A stretch of DNA of 10,600 nt from Fragilaria radians (GCA_900642245.1 CAAAJI010000048.1:236064-246663); one strand, 5' to 3'; positions 1 to 8,310 are shown, counted from the first letter of the stretch. A program made the numbers and translations. The notes: generated by a model not told the origin, from the letters alone.

Positions 1-1102
1 ACCGGCGGAAAGTCATTAATTCATAAGTCTAAGAAGGAAATGGATGTTATTATCTTTATATGATAATATGATATAGTAAGTTTAAGTAACTTAGTTATAT
101 ATACGAAATTCAACCACAGGGGCAATAGAGAAAGTCTAGCAAATACCAATTACATCCAATAAATCATGAATATGACCTAGATAGAGTAATCAAACCAACT
201 TGCTCATTGATAACTACAACTTATCCGATAATAAGACGAAACCACTCGTATTATGCGTCAATTATATAATTTGGCGCAATAGTTTCTAAGCATAAAGGGA
301 AACCAAGCCCATCCATTAAGAATTTCGAGATTGGAGTTCTCACCTTGAAGAAGACGCATTTATTTGTGCGTTGTAATTATGCAGCCGATTAAGTAACTGA
401 AAAAGAATAAACGAGCGTCAAGCTTATGTCCTGCATGTAGCAATTTCATCAAGATGATACAGAAACAAGGAAAGTGTAATTGAGAAGAAGATTTCGAGAA
501 AATCAAATGATTGCACCAACGTTTGGGTTGTTATTTGTTGTTGAATCGGGATTATTACATTTCACACATTTTTTTCTCTTCCAGTCAAAGAGAGGAACTC
601 ATTACCTTCTTTTATTGTGATGGTAACTTATATTAGATATGCTAAATTTAGCATAATGTTGTATTTGAAGTGGAAAGAATCCGGTTTATGAGCTTTTACG
701 TCAATAATTGAAGATGTTAACAAATACACAGATCATTTCTGAGTCCATGAAAAGCTTTCATTAGAGAATTTTCTAGCAAAGTATACTAAACAATAAAACC
801 TATTTCTTTTACCATCTAATGCTTAACTAATCCCTTTTTAATTCTGTATGAATAATATTTCATATGTCAGAGGAGGGTGACAAAAATGAAATTCCTATCA
901 TTCTCGCGAATAGAATACCAAATTTAAGCCATTTTTAGATGTATCCTAAGGATGGAGATAATGACCACAGTTCTTGATTAGAATGGTTAATTGTATAGTC
1001 ATCTTCATAGTCATTTTGAACATTTATAAGTCGTATTTTTGAGACTCTTTGTGTGCCTTTTGAATAACGAATGGATTAAAATCTTCGTACATTTACTTCA
1101 AA
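1..1102. other. AT-rich spacer, no recognisable gene
   Basis: I see no open frame with family-like sequence on either strand, no tRNA-like structure and no clear repeat. The stretch is AT-rich with frequent stops in all frames. A 37-codon hydrophobic open stretch starts at the ATG near 508, but its composition is what AT-rich DNA gives by chance. The last few hundred bases presumably hold the promoter and 5' leader of the cysteine-rich gene that starts at 1103; I could not pick out a convincing core promoter. Confidence 0.6.
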
Positions 1103-1521
1103 ATGGTCCGCTCAATCTTCACAGCGACGCTATGCTTATTGGTAAGTTAAATTCTGCAACATGAAATTCTCAAGATCCAAGATGTCTTACGGATCCAATC
1201 TTGAAGGCAAGAGCAATCTTGGCGAGTGATGTTCCTCCACCGGATATTTGTGATGAAGTCGGATTAGCCCTTGCTACGTGCATGAAAGAAAATGCCAAAA
1301 TTTGTTATCCTTCCTGCTCCAAAGTAGATTCAGCAAAGAGGGGACCAGTATCCTGTGAAAATGTTCTGGATTTCTCATGCCCAATGAATAACTGCTGTGA
1401 GCCTTGCGCTGAAGTTGGTGCTTCATATATTCTCTGCCAGACATCTATCTTAGGATGTCCTACTGACTGCCTTGAAAAGACAGTCTCCACTGATACGATC
1501 CCCTCAGAGAGAAAGAAGTAA
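1103..1521 (+). CDS. small secreted cysteine-rich protein with internal duplication (two exons)
   Basis: Spliced model: exon 1 is 1103-1141 and exon 2 is 1207-1521, giving 117 residues. Exon 1 encodes Met-Val-Arg followed by a hydrophobic run and stops exactly at a GTAAGT donor. Joining in phase 0 to the AG at 1205-1206 keeps the frame open and completes a signal peptide with a possible cleavage after Ala14-Arg15-Ala16. The mature part has 12 cysteines in about 100 residues (28, 38, 46, 50, 63, 71, 76, 77, 80, 90, 97, 101) and a basic C-terminus ending RKK. Residues 28-50 and 80-101 are two copies of one module: Cys, any residue, Glu-Val-Gly, then CX9C, X6-7, CX3C. An even cysteine count and a signal peptide suggest a disulfide-stabilised exported protein. 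I do not recognise the family. The start is the only nearby ATG giving a signal sequence; the splice acceptor has a weak pyrimidine tract, so the intron is the least certain part. Confidence 0.62.
1142..1206 (+). other. predicted intron in the cysteine-rich gene
   Basis: A 65-base phase-0 intron with a consensus GTAAGT donor and an AG acceptor at 1205-1206. A CTTAC at about 1186-1190 could serve as branch point. Reading straight through fails: the frame of exon 1 hits a stop within the intron. Among the nearby AG dinucleotides this acceptor is the one I found that restores the long downstream frame in the right phase. The polypyrimidine tract is poor. Confidence 0.5.
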
Positions 1522-2396
1522 TTTTACAATTCTGCATTTCATATGATCCAATTATCCCAGAGTCGCCTAAAGCATCAATACACCACTCGAAAAGCATGGC
1601 AAGAAATAACCTAAGTTGAAAATTCTCTTTCCGTATGATTCTTCGGTTATCACCACCTGTGTGCCTAAAGTAAACTAGAATAATCTACTGATAGGCAGAC
1701 GTCACTTGTTTCGTGGTACCACTGTAAATAAGATTTGTCGAGTTGCTCGATAATCAGCAAGCAGCATCTTTCCTGTTTTCTGAATCTCATTAGGAGAGAA
1801 TGTCAAAAAAGGATCATTCCCCCCCTTTCAACACGCTAGAGGGTAAACGTTTCCTTTCACCTTCGAATTACGAGCAAATTCGACTACGTAATCACGCACT
1901 CCAACATCACAATTTTTCATTCAGTGTATTCAAACAAAGCAAAGTTCTGATTCACTCCTTTCAATACCCAATATCCAATCATTTTTGTTTCAAAGCATTA
2001 AAATTAAGAGCTGATGGGTTTGAAATTCAACCAAGGCTGAAATGAATGGAAAAAATATAATGTGGGCACAGCTTCACTATAATGGGAATTAGCAGCCATG
2101 AAATATATAGTTTTCTACGTGAATTGAGTACAAGCATAAGTTTCAATTTTGTGTAAACATCCGCCATACCTAAGGTGGGGCAGTTACAGTTCACAAAAGT
2201 TGCAAAAACAGTATTCCTAAACCAAATGCAAAATTTTCATGTTGTGGCACAAATTTTACAACAATGGTCTCTTTTCAATTCCGAATGTTCATTCAACACA
2301 TATGTAATGAAAAGAAAAAGATAGTATTTTCTGTGGATATGCATTTGTGAATACGTTGTGAAACGTTATCCTTGTTTGTACATTTTGTGGGACGTA
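1522..2396. other. spacer downstream of the cysteine-rich gene
   Basis: Holds the presumed 3' untranslated region of the gene ending at 1521. There is an 81-codon open frame at 1800-2045 on the plus strand, but its translation is low in complexity, has no signal or domain I recognise, and no paired splice sites. I see no tRNA, no repeat and no recognisable coding sequence. Confidence 0.55.
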
Positions 2397-2507
2397 ATGA
2401 AGACGCCTACGAGAATGTTAGTCTTGATGAATTTCTTGGTCATTTTACTGGGTAAACAAAGCGCACTTCCTTTTTTATCTGTGCCCCGTGTTGTTTGCCT
2501 AAGTTAA
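2397..2507 (+). CDS. candidate secreted micro-ORF (36 codons), weak
   Basis: The ATG at 2397 opens a 36-residue frame whose first 18 residues look like a classical signal peptide: Lys2 and Arg6, then a run of Met, Leu, Val, Ile and Phe, then Gly. If unspliced, a Gln-Ser-Ala at 21-23 could be the cleavage site and the mature peptide would be only about a dozen residues. A GTAAAC sequence after codon 18 could instead be a splice donor, with a TTTCAG acceptor near 2579 that would keep the frame open for about 13 more codons to a stop. Either reading gives a very short product with no recognised family. Short hydrophobic frames are common by chance in AT-rich DNA, so this is listed as a possibility only. 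Confidence 0.15.
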   Translation: MKTPTRMLVLMNFLVILLGKQSALPFLSVPRVVCLS

Positions 2508-2791
2508 CATTGCGCTTTAACCTACACGACAAAAGGTTTTAAACGCTGCTTTCTCCTCAATTGCTGCCAACGATTTCAGAGAGAACTATACTGAATTCAT
2601 TTGTAAGGATTAAGAAGTAAATAAGGGAACGATATTTTACGCATATACCTTTTCGAAAAGCCGTTTTGTCAGGTGCCGAGGTTGTAAAAAGTTGCGAAAA
2701 AACACAGGGTCCCTGGTTGAAAATTCAGCTCTATTGCCATCAAAACTATTTGTTTTCGAATTTAAAAGAGGAAAGTCATTTATCGTCCCTC
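2508..2791. other. spacer between the micro-ORF and cytochrome b5
   Basis: Presumed 3' untranslated region of the minus-strand cytochrome b5 gene. The plus-strand open frame that runs from 2666 into the cytochrome b5 exon is antisense to it and has no signal of being real. Confidence 0.5.
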
Positions 2792-3310
2792 TCAATTCAT
2801 TTGTGTCTTGTAATATCCATATGCAATAGCAGCCAATGCCACCAATACCAAAACAATCAAATTCAGGCTACCTGATTTCTCTTTGGCTAAGGCAGCCTTT
2901 TCGGCAGCAGCTTTCATTTTAGCAAGAGTGGCTTCGTCCATCTTGAAATGGCCTATCAAGTATTTCTTCAACTCTGAACGTGCGTCATTTGAATGGCCAA
3001 TGTCCTCAAAGAATTCATCGGCATCTTGACCTGCGACATCCAATAGTACTTCCGCGCCACCTGGATGATCATCCAAATACTTTGTCACGTCGTAAACTTT
3101 TGGTCCTCCTGCGGGCAGAGATGGATTCATAGAGTTCAGTAGGGAGTTGTGTACAAAATGAGAGAACGAAATATCTCTTTATTCTTATATTTCAACGATG
3201 CAGCAACGCTTACCATTTTTAATGTTTCCGATTACAAGCCAACAGTCATCGGTTTTATTGTGCTTCGAAACTTCTTCAAGCGTGTATTCCTTTAACGATT
3301 CGTCAATCAT
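2792..3310 (-). CDS. CYB5: cytochrome b5, tail-anchored (two exons)
   Basis: Exon 1 is 3310-3214 and exon 2 is 3108-2792, joined in phase 1 to encode 137 residues. The heme-binding domain covers about residues 6-86. The axial heme ligands are His47, in the diagnostic HPGG motif at 47-50, and His71 in GHS; they lie 24 residues apart, as in known cytochromes b5. A charged, Ala/Lys/Glu-rich helical linker (about 90-110) leads to a single membrane segment at about 114-131 and a short polar tail, the layout of a C-terminal tail anchor in the ER membrane. Such proteins pass electrons from NADH-cytochrome b5 reductase to fatty-acid desaturases and other oxygenases. The start is supported by an in-frame TAA 21 bases upstream with no other ATG between. 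Splicing restores Gly-Gly-Pro-Lys-Val-Tyr across the junction, as expected for algal members. The gene appears intact. The symbol is at family level only, since eukaryotes often carry several paralogues. Confidence 0.93.
3109..3213 (-). other. intron of cytochrome b5
   Basis: A 105-base GT-AG intron on the minus strand. The donor is GTAAGC directly after the first base of a Gly codon. The acceptor is GCAG at 3112-3109, with a CTACTGAAC branch-like sequence about 35 bases upstream. Exon 2 also has an open frame running back into the intron to 3130, which would give a false start without the first heme-domain strands. Confidence 0.88.
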
Positions 3311-4662
3311 TACGACGGCCAAAGACACTTAATTTTGTTATGCTTGGGGAAATTGTTCGCTTTTTTGAATGACGGCGGACTGGATGAATGAGGAAGTCGA
3401 TAAATCAACGTGGAAGAATTGAGAGGTGTGTACAAGTAAACTATCCTACAGTATTACAAAAAGTGTTCCATATTTTTTAAACGTTTAATAAGCCCTAGCC
3501 TTAAGAATTTTGGCCATCATCGAACCACGTACAAATAACTCGGTATATATAATTTTGGTTGCCCATGAGTTGGAGCAGTCTGAGCATTTAGAAAAATAAT
3601 CTTTGTCAGAAGAGAATGTCGTAATATGTAGGATCTTGCTTCCCATCTTCAAACAACTGGTTCCTGTTGCCAATGTCACATGTGTGTTGTTAATCACGAC
3701 AAGTCAGAGCATGATCTCAAATGCAATCAGTTTGCGAAGACAATGCTGGGTATCAACGACAATTCCCTCTTCATTGGTTTAAGGAGTCTCCGGTATTTCT
3801 ATAACTGATAGCAGCATAATGCAACGGTAGTAGCTTGGAGTATTGTCCCCCTTTGTAAGTACTGCGCTTATTTTCCTATTGTCTTGAAGCACAATTGGCA
3901 ACATATATTTAAACCTATTAAGGACATTTGCATTTAGCCAGCTTATCTTCATTTACAAAACTTTCTTGGTCAAACAGAGATATTTAATTAAAAGTGATCC
4001 TGATAGACAGATTTCATGCTTATAACAACAACTTTTTCATTACAATGAGTCCATAATCATCATTAATATGAACATTTACGTAACAATTGTAGTCTAAGAG
4101 ATGCACATGTATACCAATAAAAGCCGATTTAAAGCAACAGTGAAAATGTTTGGTAAATTTGATCATAGTTTTATATCCTCACACGCAGTCATCAATGCTA
4201 CAATGCAAAAGTCAAGGTGGATGGACTATTCGAATGATGACAAACATAGGAAAAGGAAATTATGCCAGCTGGGAGAGTTTGCATCCAATCCTTACACTTT
4301 GTAGAAGAAAATGTGTAGAAGGGTCAGGCCCTCTCTTTTTTTGGAAATGCTAAGAGTCTTCTTTACCCTTAGAAAGTTCCAACATTCCTTATCGGGATCT
4401 CACACATTTTGGTGTTTACATAGAATTACAATGTTGTGAAATGGTAGAAGGTGTTATTTGAGGATTGTGGTGTACCCGTATCCCAAGACGGAATTCAAAA
4501 TCACATTTGTGCAAGTATACAGTAAATTCTGCTTTGATCCGAAAAACTTTCCAAATCACCAGTTGTCCATTGGGTGGGTCACTTTAGTAAACATAGATTC
4601 AATGTATAGACCTCCAAAACGAGAGTGAAGAGTTTGCACTTTCATCAAACCTACTTTATTGA
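3311..4662. other. spacer between divergent cytochrome b5 and HTTM genes
   Basis: About 1.35 kb without a supportable gene. It should contain the two divergent promoters. A minus-strand open stretch at 3485-3697 and two overlapping plus-strand stretches at 4101-4353 have no recognisable motif, no signal peptide and no splice partners. I saw no tRNA or clear repeat. Confidence 0.55.
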
Positions 4663-4678
4663 AGAGAGAGAGAGAGAG
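4663..4678 (+). repeat. (AG)8 dinucleotide tract in the HTTM 5' leader
   Basis: Eight perfect AG units followed by a purine-rich tail to about 4685, ending 25-32 bases before the HTTM start codon. Such tracts are length-variable and may sit in the 5' untranslated region or the core promoter. No function can be read from the sequence alone. Confidence 0.85.
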
Positions 4679-4709
4679 AAAGAAAATTATTCCTTGTCGA
4701 TAGCAGAGA

Positions 4710-6443
4710 ATGAATCCGATTCATGGTCGTGATCATGCAAACTTTTGGGAGGGAGGGATGGTGATAGGTCTCACACTACTTTCAGCAATGTCATGGACAC
4801 TGTATGCATGGTATTACGACAATCCCCAACTCTTCCCTCAACTTGAATTGGATGTTCGATCTCTTGCGGCTGGTCGTATGGGATTGGGTGTCATCATTCT
4901 TTGGGATTTGTTGGAAAGGTATCGTGATGTTCCCTTTTTTTATGACGATAATAGTTGTTGTCCTCGCCATCTTTTATTGTCGGGAGGCGATCCCCGATTA
5001 AAACCCTCAGATTTTTCAATCTACTTTTCAGTTGGTTCGACAACGTCCGTTAGGATTCTTCTTCTATTGTTTGGGGGACTGTCGTCAATGGCACTAATGC
5101 TGGGATTCTACACTCAAACGGCAGCATTCCTTTGTTGGATTCATTGGCGATCAATAGAAAGTCGCAATGGTGTCATACATCAAGCGGGAGATCTCCTGTT
5201 ACGTCTCATACTTTGGTGGGCTATATTCTTGCCAATTGGAAGTTGTTGGTCGTTAGATTCTTTCCTTGGATGCAAGCCATTATTAGCACTCTCTCCCATT
5301 GCATCCTTTGGACTCATTCATCAAATATCATGTGTATACTTTTTTACCGCAATGTTCAAAACCGATAAATCTTGGAAAGTTTCATGGCTTGGCAACAGAA
5401 CCAAAGAAGCAGAGCCTTCTGCAATTCATCTCGTTCTTAGTAACTATAATTTTTCAAGAGATCCATTCGCAACTTATCTTTTGAGACTATCCAGTCGAAT
5501 GAGACACCAATGGGACCTGACCCGGTTTCTCACTCGAATCTCTTATTGGATTGAATTCGCTGTTCTACCTCTATTACTGGGCGTTTTTCCTGGTTTTCCA
5601 ACACGACTCTTGGCTGTAACGACGCTGATTGGATTTCATTCAGGAATAGCCCTTACCATGAGAATCGGCGTCTTCCCCGCAGCATGTATAACTTCTTGGA
5701 TACTTTTGACTCCAAGCTGCTTTTGGGACTCGTTATCGATTCCCATCCCTCCCTTGGCCGTAGGTCATGAGGAACCAGGTTCAGTACTACGGACTCCCGA
5801 TGTAATGAATTATATTGCTAACTATTGCCTCATTACACCTATTATGTTGATAAGTATTCTTTTTGCGCTGCGGTCTAATTTATCACGCCTTCCTATCAAA
5901 ACACCTGACGGTTCCAACACCAACACGTTATCGAATGGAAGGTACAATTTTACAAATTTTCTAAACTTCTTCTTAGAAGAGGGACTATGGTACAAGCTAG
6001 CTGTTATTCAGCAATCAACAGAATTAGAACTATGTCGAGTGATGGGCCAACACCAACAATGGTTCATGTTTGATAAGCCAGCGCGGAAGGATCGATGGTT
6101 CATATCCATTGGACATTGTGACGATGGAACGTTGGTGGATCTCTTTGCCTCTGTTTACGGAAGAAAAATATTCCATCCTATCACCATGTCACCACCACCA
6201 CCATGGACCATGACATATCGATCTCATCGATGGAGAAAGTTTTTCTCGCGGTTGCTAGAAAGTCGACATCATCAGCTACGGAAGCAATATGCTGAATTTA
6301 TTTGTAACCAGTGGAACAAAACATTTTCGAAGTCTACAAATAAAACAGTAATCAAGTTTGAAATGTGCTGCGTCCGACGTTCTCTTTTGATAGAAGCTGC
6401 ATCACATGAAGAGACTTCATCACTTTGGAAATTTAATTTGTGA
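4710..6443 (+). CDS. HTTM-domain (vitamin-K-carboxylase-like) multi-pass membrane protein
   Basis: An uninterrupted 577-codon frame without introns. Residues about 15-390 hold eight to ten hydrophobic segments with the HTTM pattern: an Arg-Met-Gly-Leu-Gly then Trp-Asp-Leu-Leu-Glu-Arg near 56-70, a Tyr-Asp-Asp...Pro-Arg loop at 78-86, and Gly-Asp-Leu-Leu-Leu-Arg at 160-165 followed by Pro-Ile-Gly. Tyr-Phe-Phe at 210-212 with Lys217 lies where gamma-glutamyl carboxylase relatives keep their functional lysine (an inference by position). Residues about 430-577 form a second, soluble part with Gln-Gln-Trp-Phe-Met-Phe at 449-454, Asp-Gly-Thr-Leu-Val-Asp-Leu at 472-478, His-Arg-Trp-Arg-Lys at 506-510 and Cys-Asn-Gln-Trp-Asn at 532-536; I recall a similar tail in bacterial HTTM proteins. 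Family function is largely unknown, and carboxylase activity should not be assumed. The ATG at 4710 follows a purine-rich leader and precedes the first membrane segment. The neighbouring gene at 6831-8160 converges on it. Confidence 0.88.
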   Translation: MNPIHGRDHANFWEGGMVIGLTLLSAMSWTLYAWYYDNPQLFPQLELDVRSLAAGRMGLGVIILWDLLERYRDVPFFYDDNSCCPRHLLLSGGDPRLKPSDFSIYFSVGSTTSVRILLLLFGGLSSMALMLGFYTQTAAFLCWIHWRSIESRNGVIHQAGDLLLRLILWWAIFLPIGSCWSLDSFLGCKPLLALSPIASFGLIHQISCVYFFTAMFKTDKSWKVSWLGNRTKEAEPSAIHLVLSNYNFSRDPFATYLLRLSSRMRHQWDLTRFLTRISYWIEFAVLPLLLGVFPGFPTRLLAVTTLIGFHSGIALTMRIGVFPAACITSWILLTPSCFWDSLSIPIPPLAVGHEEPGSVLRTPDVMNYIANYCLITPIMLISILFALRSNLSRLPIKTPDGSNTNTLSNGRYNFTNFLNFFLEEGLWYKLAVIQQSTELELCRVMGQHQQWFMFDKPARKDRWFISIGHCDDGTLVDLFASVYGRKIFHPITMSPPPPWTMTYRSHRWRKFFSRLLESRHHQLRKQYAEFICNQWNKTFSKSTNKTVIKFEMCCVRRSLLIEAASHEETSSLWKFNL

Positions 6444-6830
6444 CAAGTTTGTTATACTTCCCAAAGGGAATGCTTTCCAATTTTGTGCTAGATCTTTGTA
6501 ATATTTCAAACAATGAAGCAAAGATATAAGAAATGGCATGTTGTGCTACATGCCTAAACGTCTGAATCATAGTAAAAAGATTTTTCTAATTGGAGTTGAT
6601 CTTGGATATGCATGCCATATACACAACACTTGCAAGAAGATAACCCTTTATGACGTATTCATTGAAACTCATTCCATCAGCATGTCTCAAACTTTCTCCA
6701 TCCTTTTTGACAATACTTTCATGTTTAGAATCTGAAAGTCAGATCCCAGCTGATGAGCATTGTGACTTTCAGTTCCGTATTAAATGATTCCCAAAGAAAT
6801 TGCTTTGCTTCATTGAACTGCATCATATTT
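6444..6830. other. spacer between convergent HTTM and glycosyltransferase-like genes
   Basis: Contains the 3' untranslated regions of both flanking genes. A 65-codon plus-strand open frame at 6538-6735 has no recognisable feature. Two imperfect copies of a 21-base sequence (TTCCCAAAG...TGCTTT) sit at 6458-6478 and 6788-6808, near the end of each gene; they match at about 17 of 21 positions and may be coincidence. Confidence 0.6.
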
Positions 6831-8160
6831 CTAGATACCCAACTTGTTTGAAAGGTTAAGCAACTTGAGCGGTGTCTTAAATGATAAATCTGATATTGGT
6901 CCTTCTGTCAAGGCGAGCATTGATGATCCTAAAACTTGAGTTATGTTTGCTTTCAAACCACTTGTCAAATATTCTGCTACACGCTTGCTTCCTTGACGTA
7001 GCAATTCCTCAAGCAAAGGACGCTGTGATTCATCTACATTATATCGTGTACCATGTTTTTGAATATGATGCTTCACAAGCCAATCCCCACGCTTTGTTGT
7101 TCGTTCTGCACCGTATACCTTGCTTATCCAATCATCAATCCACCAATTATCAAAATCATCTGGGTAGTAATTGTCAAAGATTTCTAAATGAGTTCGGTGC
7201 ACCATGTCATGTGTCAAAATATCAACATTTCCTTCATTACATATTGGACCTACAACACCAACATTGGGAGGGTGGTATGACAGAAGTGTTTGAATACCCT
7301 TGCTTATCCAGCCTGAAGTTAGCATTTGAGTATCATCATTAAGACGTACAAGATATTCTGCTCCATACTCATAGGCAGAACGACACAGCTCATTGAAGGG
7401 AATATGGTGCGGCCTATGATTCACAACAGAAATGAAACTAATTGGAAGTGGTGATGTCTTGACAATGTCAGCACGATTTTTGGGTGTTTCCCAGAATGTG
7501 TCGTTTTTATCAATATGCAAGAATGACTTCAATTTGATAGGTCAATTTCTCTTCTTCGGTAATAGTGGACCATAATGAGGGTAAGAAAAGAGAATAAAGA
7601 CTTGTCTCATTCACATGTTGCCAGTCCTTTACAGATTTGATGCAAGACAAAACAGCAACAAATATTCTCTGTGTCTTTGAATGATTATCATTTATCCTTT
7701 CTGTTGTATTACTTCCAAGAGTCTCTTTATCAGTCATTAAATTAGGCATCAGACTATAGCTTGCCTGAGTATTCTGAGCATCATCTATTCTGTTGGAGTT
7801 ATTGTTATCTTCGTATGACAATTCATTTCGTATTTTATCTTGAATATCACCAACGCTATCGTTTTGTGAAAGAGAAGATTGTCGTTCCACAGTTACTTCC
7901 CTCCGTTCTTGATTCATGGCAAGTGTGGAATTTTCATCGTTCCTATAAGTGATCGAATTCAATCCAAAGCTAGAGGTATTGACTATTTCGTTTTCGTGGT
8001 GGCTTTCGTGAATTTGGGTGCCAGATGTTCTTGTCGGATTTGAGGTCTGCAACTTTTGGGTGATGGATTTGGATTGAAATAATGATAATGGTATGCAAAA
8101 AATAATTGCTAATGATACAATCCACCTTTTCTCATGACGCGCAGAAATTAAAATCGTCAT
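6831..8160 (-). CDS. glycosyltransferase-like type II membrane protein, frame broken by one extra base
   Basis: Two minus-strand frames together make one protein of about 442 residues. The first (8160-7513) gives a short basic N-terminus, one membrane anchor at about 13-28, an Asn/Ser/Glu-rich stem with several N-glycosylation sequons (about 30-160), then the start of a globular domain at Ile-Phe-Val-Ala-Val-Leu-Ser-Cys. It stops at TGA 7512-7510. Dropping one T there continues with Asp-Lys-Asn-Asp-Thr-Phe-Trp and runs to TAG at 6831. The second half has a DxD-like Arg-Leu-Asn-Asp-Asp-Thr (about 272-277), Val-Gly-Val-Val-Gly-Pro, Thr-His-Asp-Met-Val-His-Arg-Thr-His and Asn-Trp-Trp-Ile-Asp-Asp-Trp (about 338-344). 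I recall this motif set from algal and other protist glycosyltransferase-2-like (GT-A type) proteins. The topology suggests a Golgi lumenal enzyme; donor and acceptor are unknown. There is no other stop or shift, so the break is recent, an assembly error, or recoded. Confidence 0.75.
7509..7518 (-). other. frame-shift site in the glycosyltransferase-like gene
   Basis: On the minus strand this reads GCATATTGAT. In the upstream frame it is Ala-Tyr-stop (TGA). Skipping one T gives Ala-Tyr-Asp and enters the downstream frame, which matches the family pattern of an Asp soon after the Tyr and then Asp-Thr-Phe-Trp. The T run is only two bases long, so a homopolymer sequencing error is less likely than usual but cannot be excluded. 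The UGA-U context resembles the slow stop found at known +1 recoding sites. Confidence 0.75.
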
Positions 8161-8197
8161 GGTTGGAAAAATAAAAGTGGAGTGAGAATGGGTAATA

Positions 8198-8209
8198 TGA
8201 CTTAAGTCA
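8198..8209. promoter_or_regulatory. 12-base palindrome TGACTTAAGTCA upstream of the glycosyltransferase-like gene
   Basis: A perfect inverted repeat about 40-50 bases upstream of the start codon on the minus strand. The half-site TGAC/GTCA resembles a bZIP half-site, but the four-base spacing is not the usual AP-1 or CRE spacing. The regulatory role is only an inference from its form and position. Confidence 0.25.
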
Positions 8210-8240
8210 CATCAATAGGGTTAAGTGTTCATTTTTGGGG

Positions 8241-8310
8241 ACTTACAAAAATCGTACTAGTACTTAAAATATTTATAAGAATCGTACTAGTGCTTACAAA
8301 AACGAAGGAA
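8241..8310. repeat. short tandem repeat with ATCGTACTAGT cores
   Basis: ATCGTACTAG occurs at 8251-8260 and again at 8281-8290, exactly 30 bases apart. The unit is extended by CTTA just after each core and by CTTACAAAAA both before the first core and after the second. The first core includes the perfect palindrome GTACTAGTAC (8254-8263); the second has one change. The array sits just beyond the 3' end of the transposase relic and 90-150 bases upstream of the glycosyltransferase start codon. It could be a remnant of a transposon terminal or subterminal region, or a promoter repeat. Confidence 0.8.

Noticed and set aside
1800..2045. Plus-strand 81-codon open frame
   Set aside because: There is no signal peptide, domain or repeat; the composition is typical of random AT-rich sequence and there are no convincing splice signals.
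3485..3697. Minus-strand open stretch of about 70 codons between the divergent genes
   Set aside because: It begins at GTG, has an internal ATG giving only 53 residues, and shows no motif, signal peptide or splice partner.
4101..4353. Two overlapping plus-strand open frames of 67 codons each
   Set aside because: They overlap in different frames, have no recognisable domain and look like chance open frames in AT-rich DNA.
6458..6808. Two imperfect 21-base repeats, one after each of the convergent genes
   Set aside because: About 17 of 21 matches in AT-rich spacer is compatible with chance; no third copy or symmetry was seen.
6881..7342. Plus-strand 153-codon open frame
   Set aside because: It is antisense to the glycosyltransferase-like catalytic domain, whose conserved motifs show the minus strand is the coding one.
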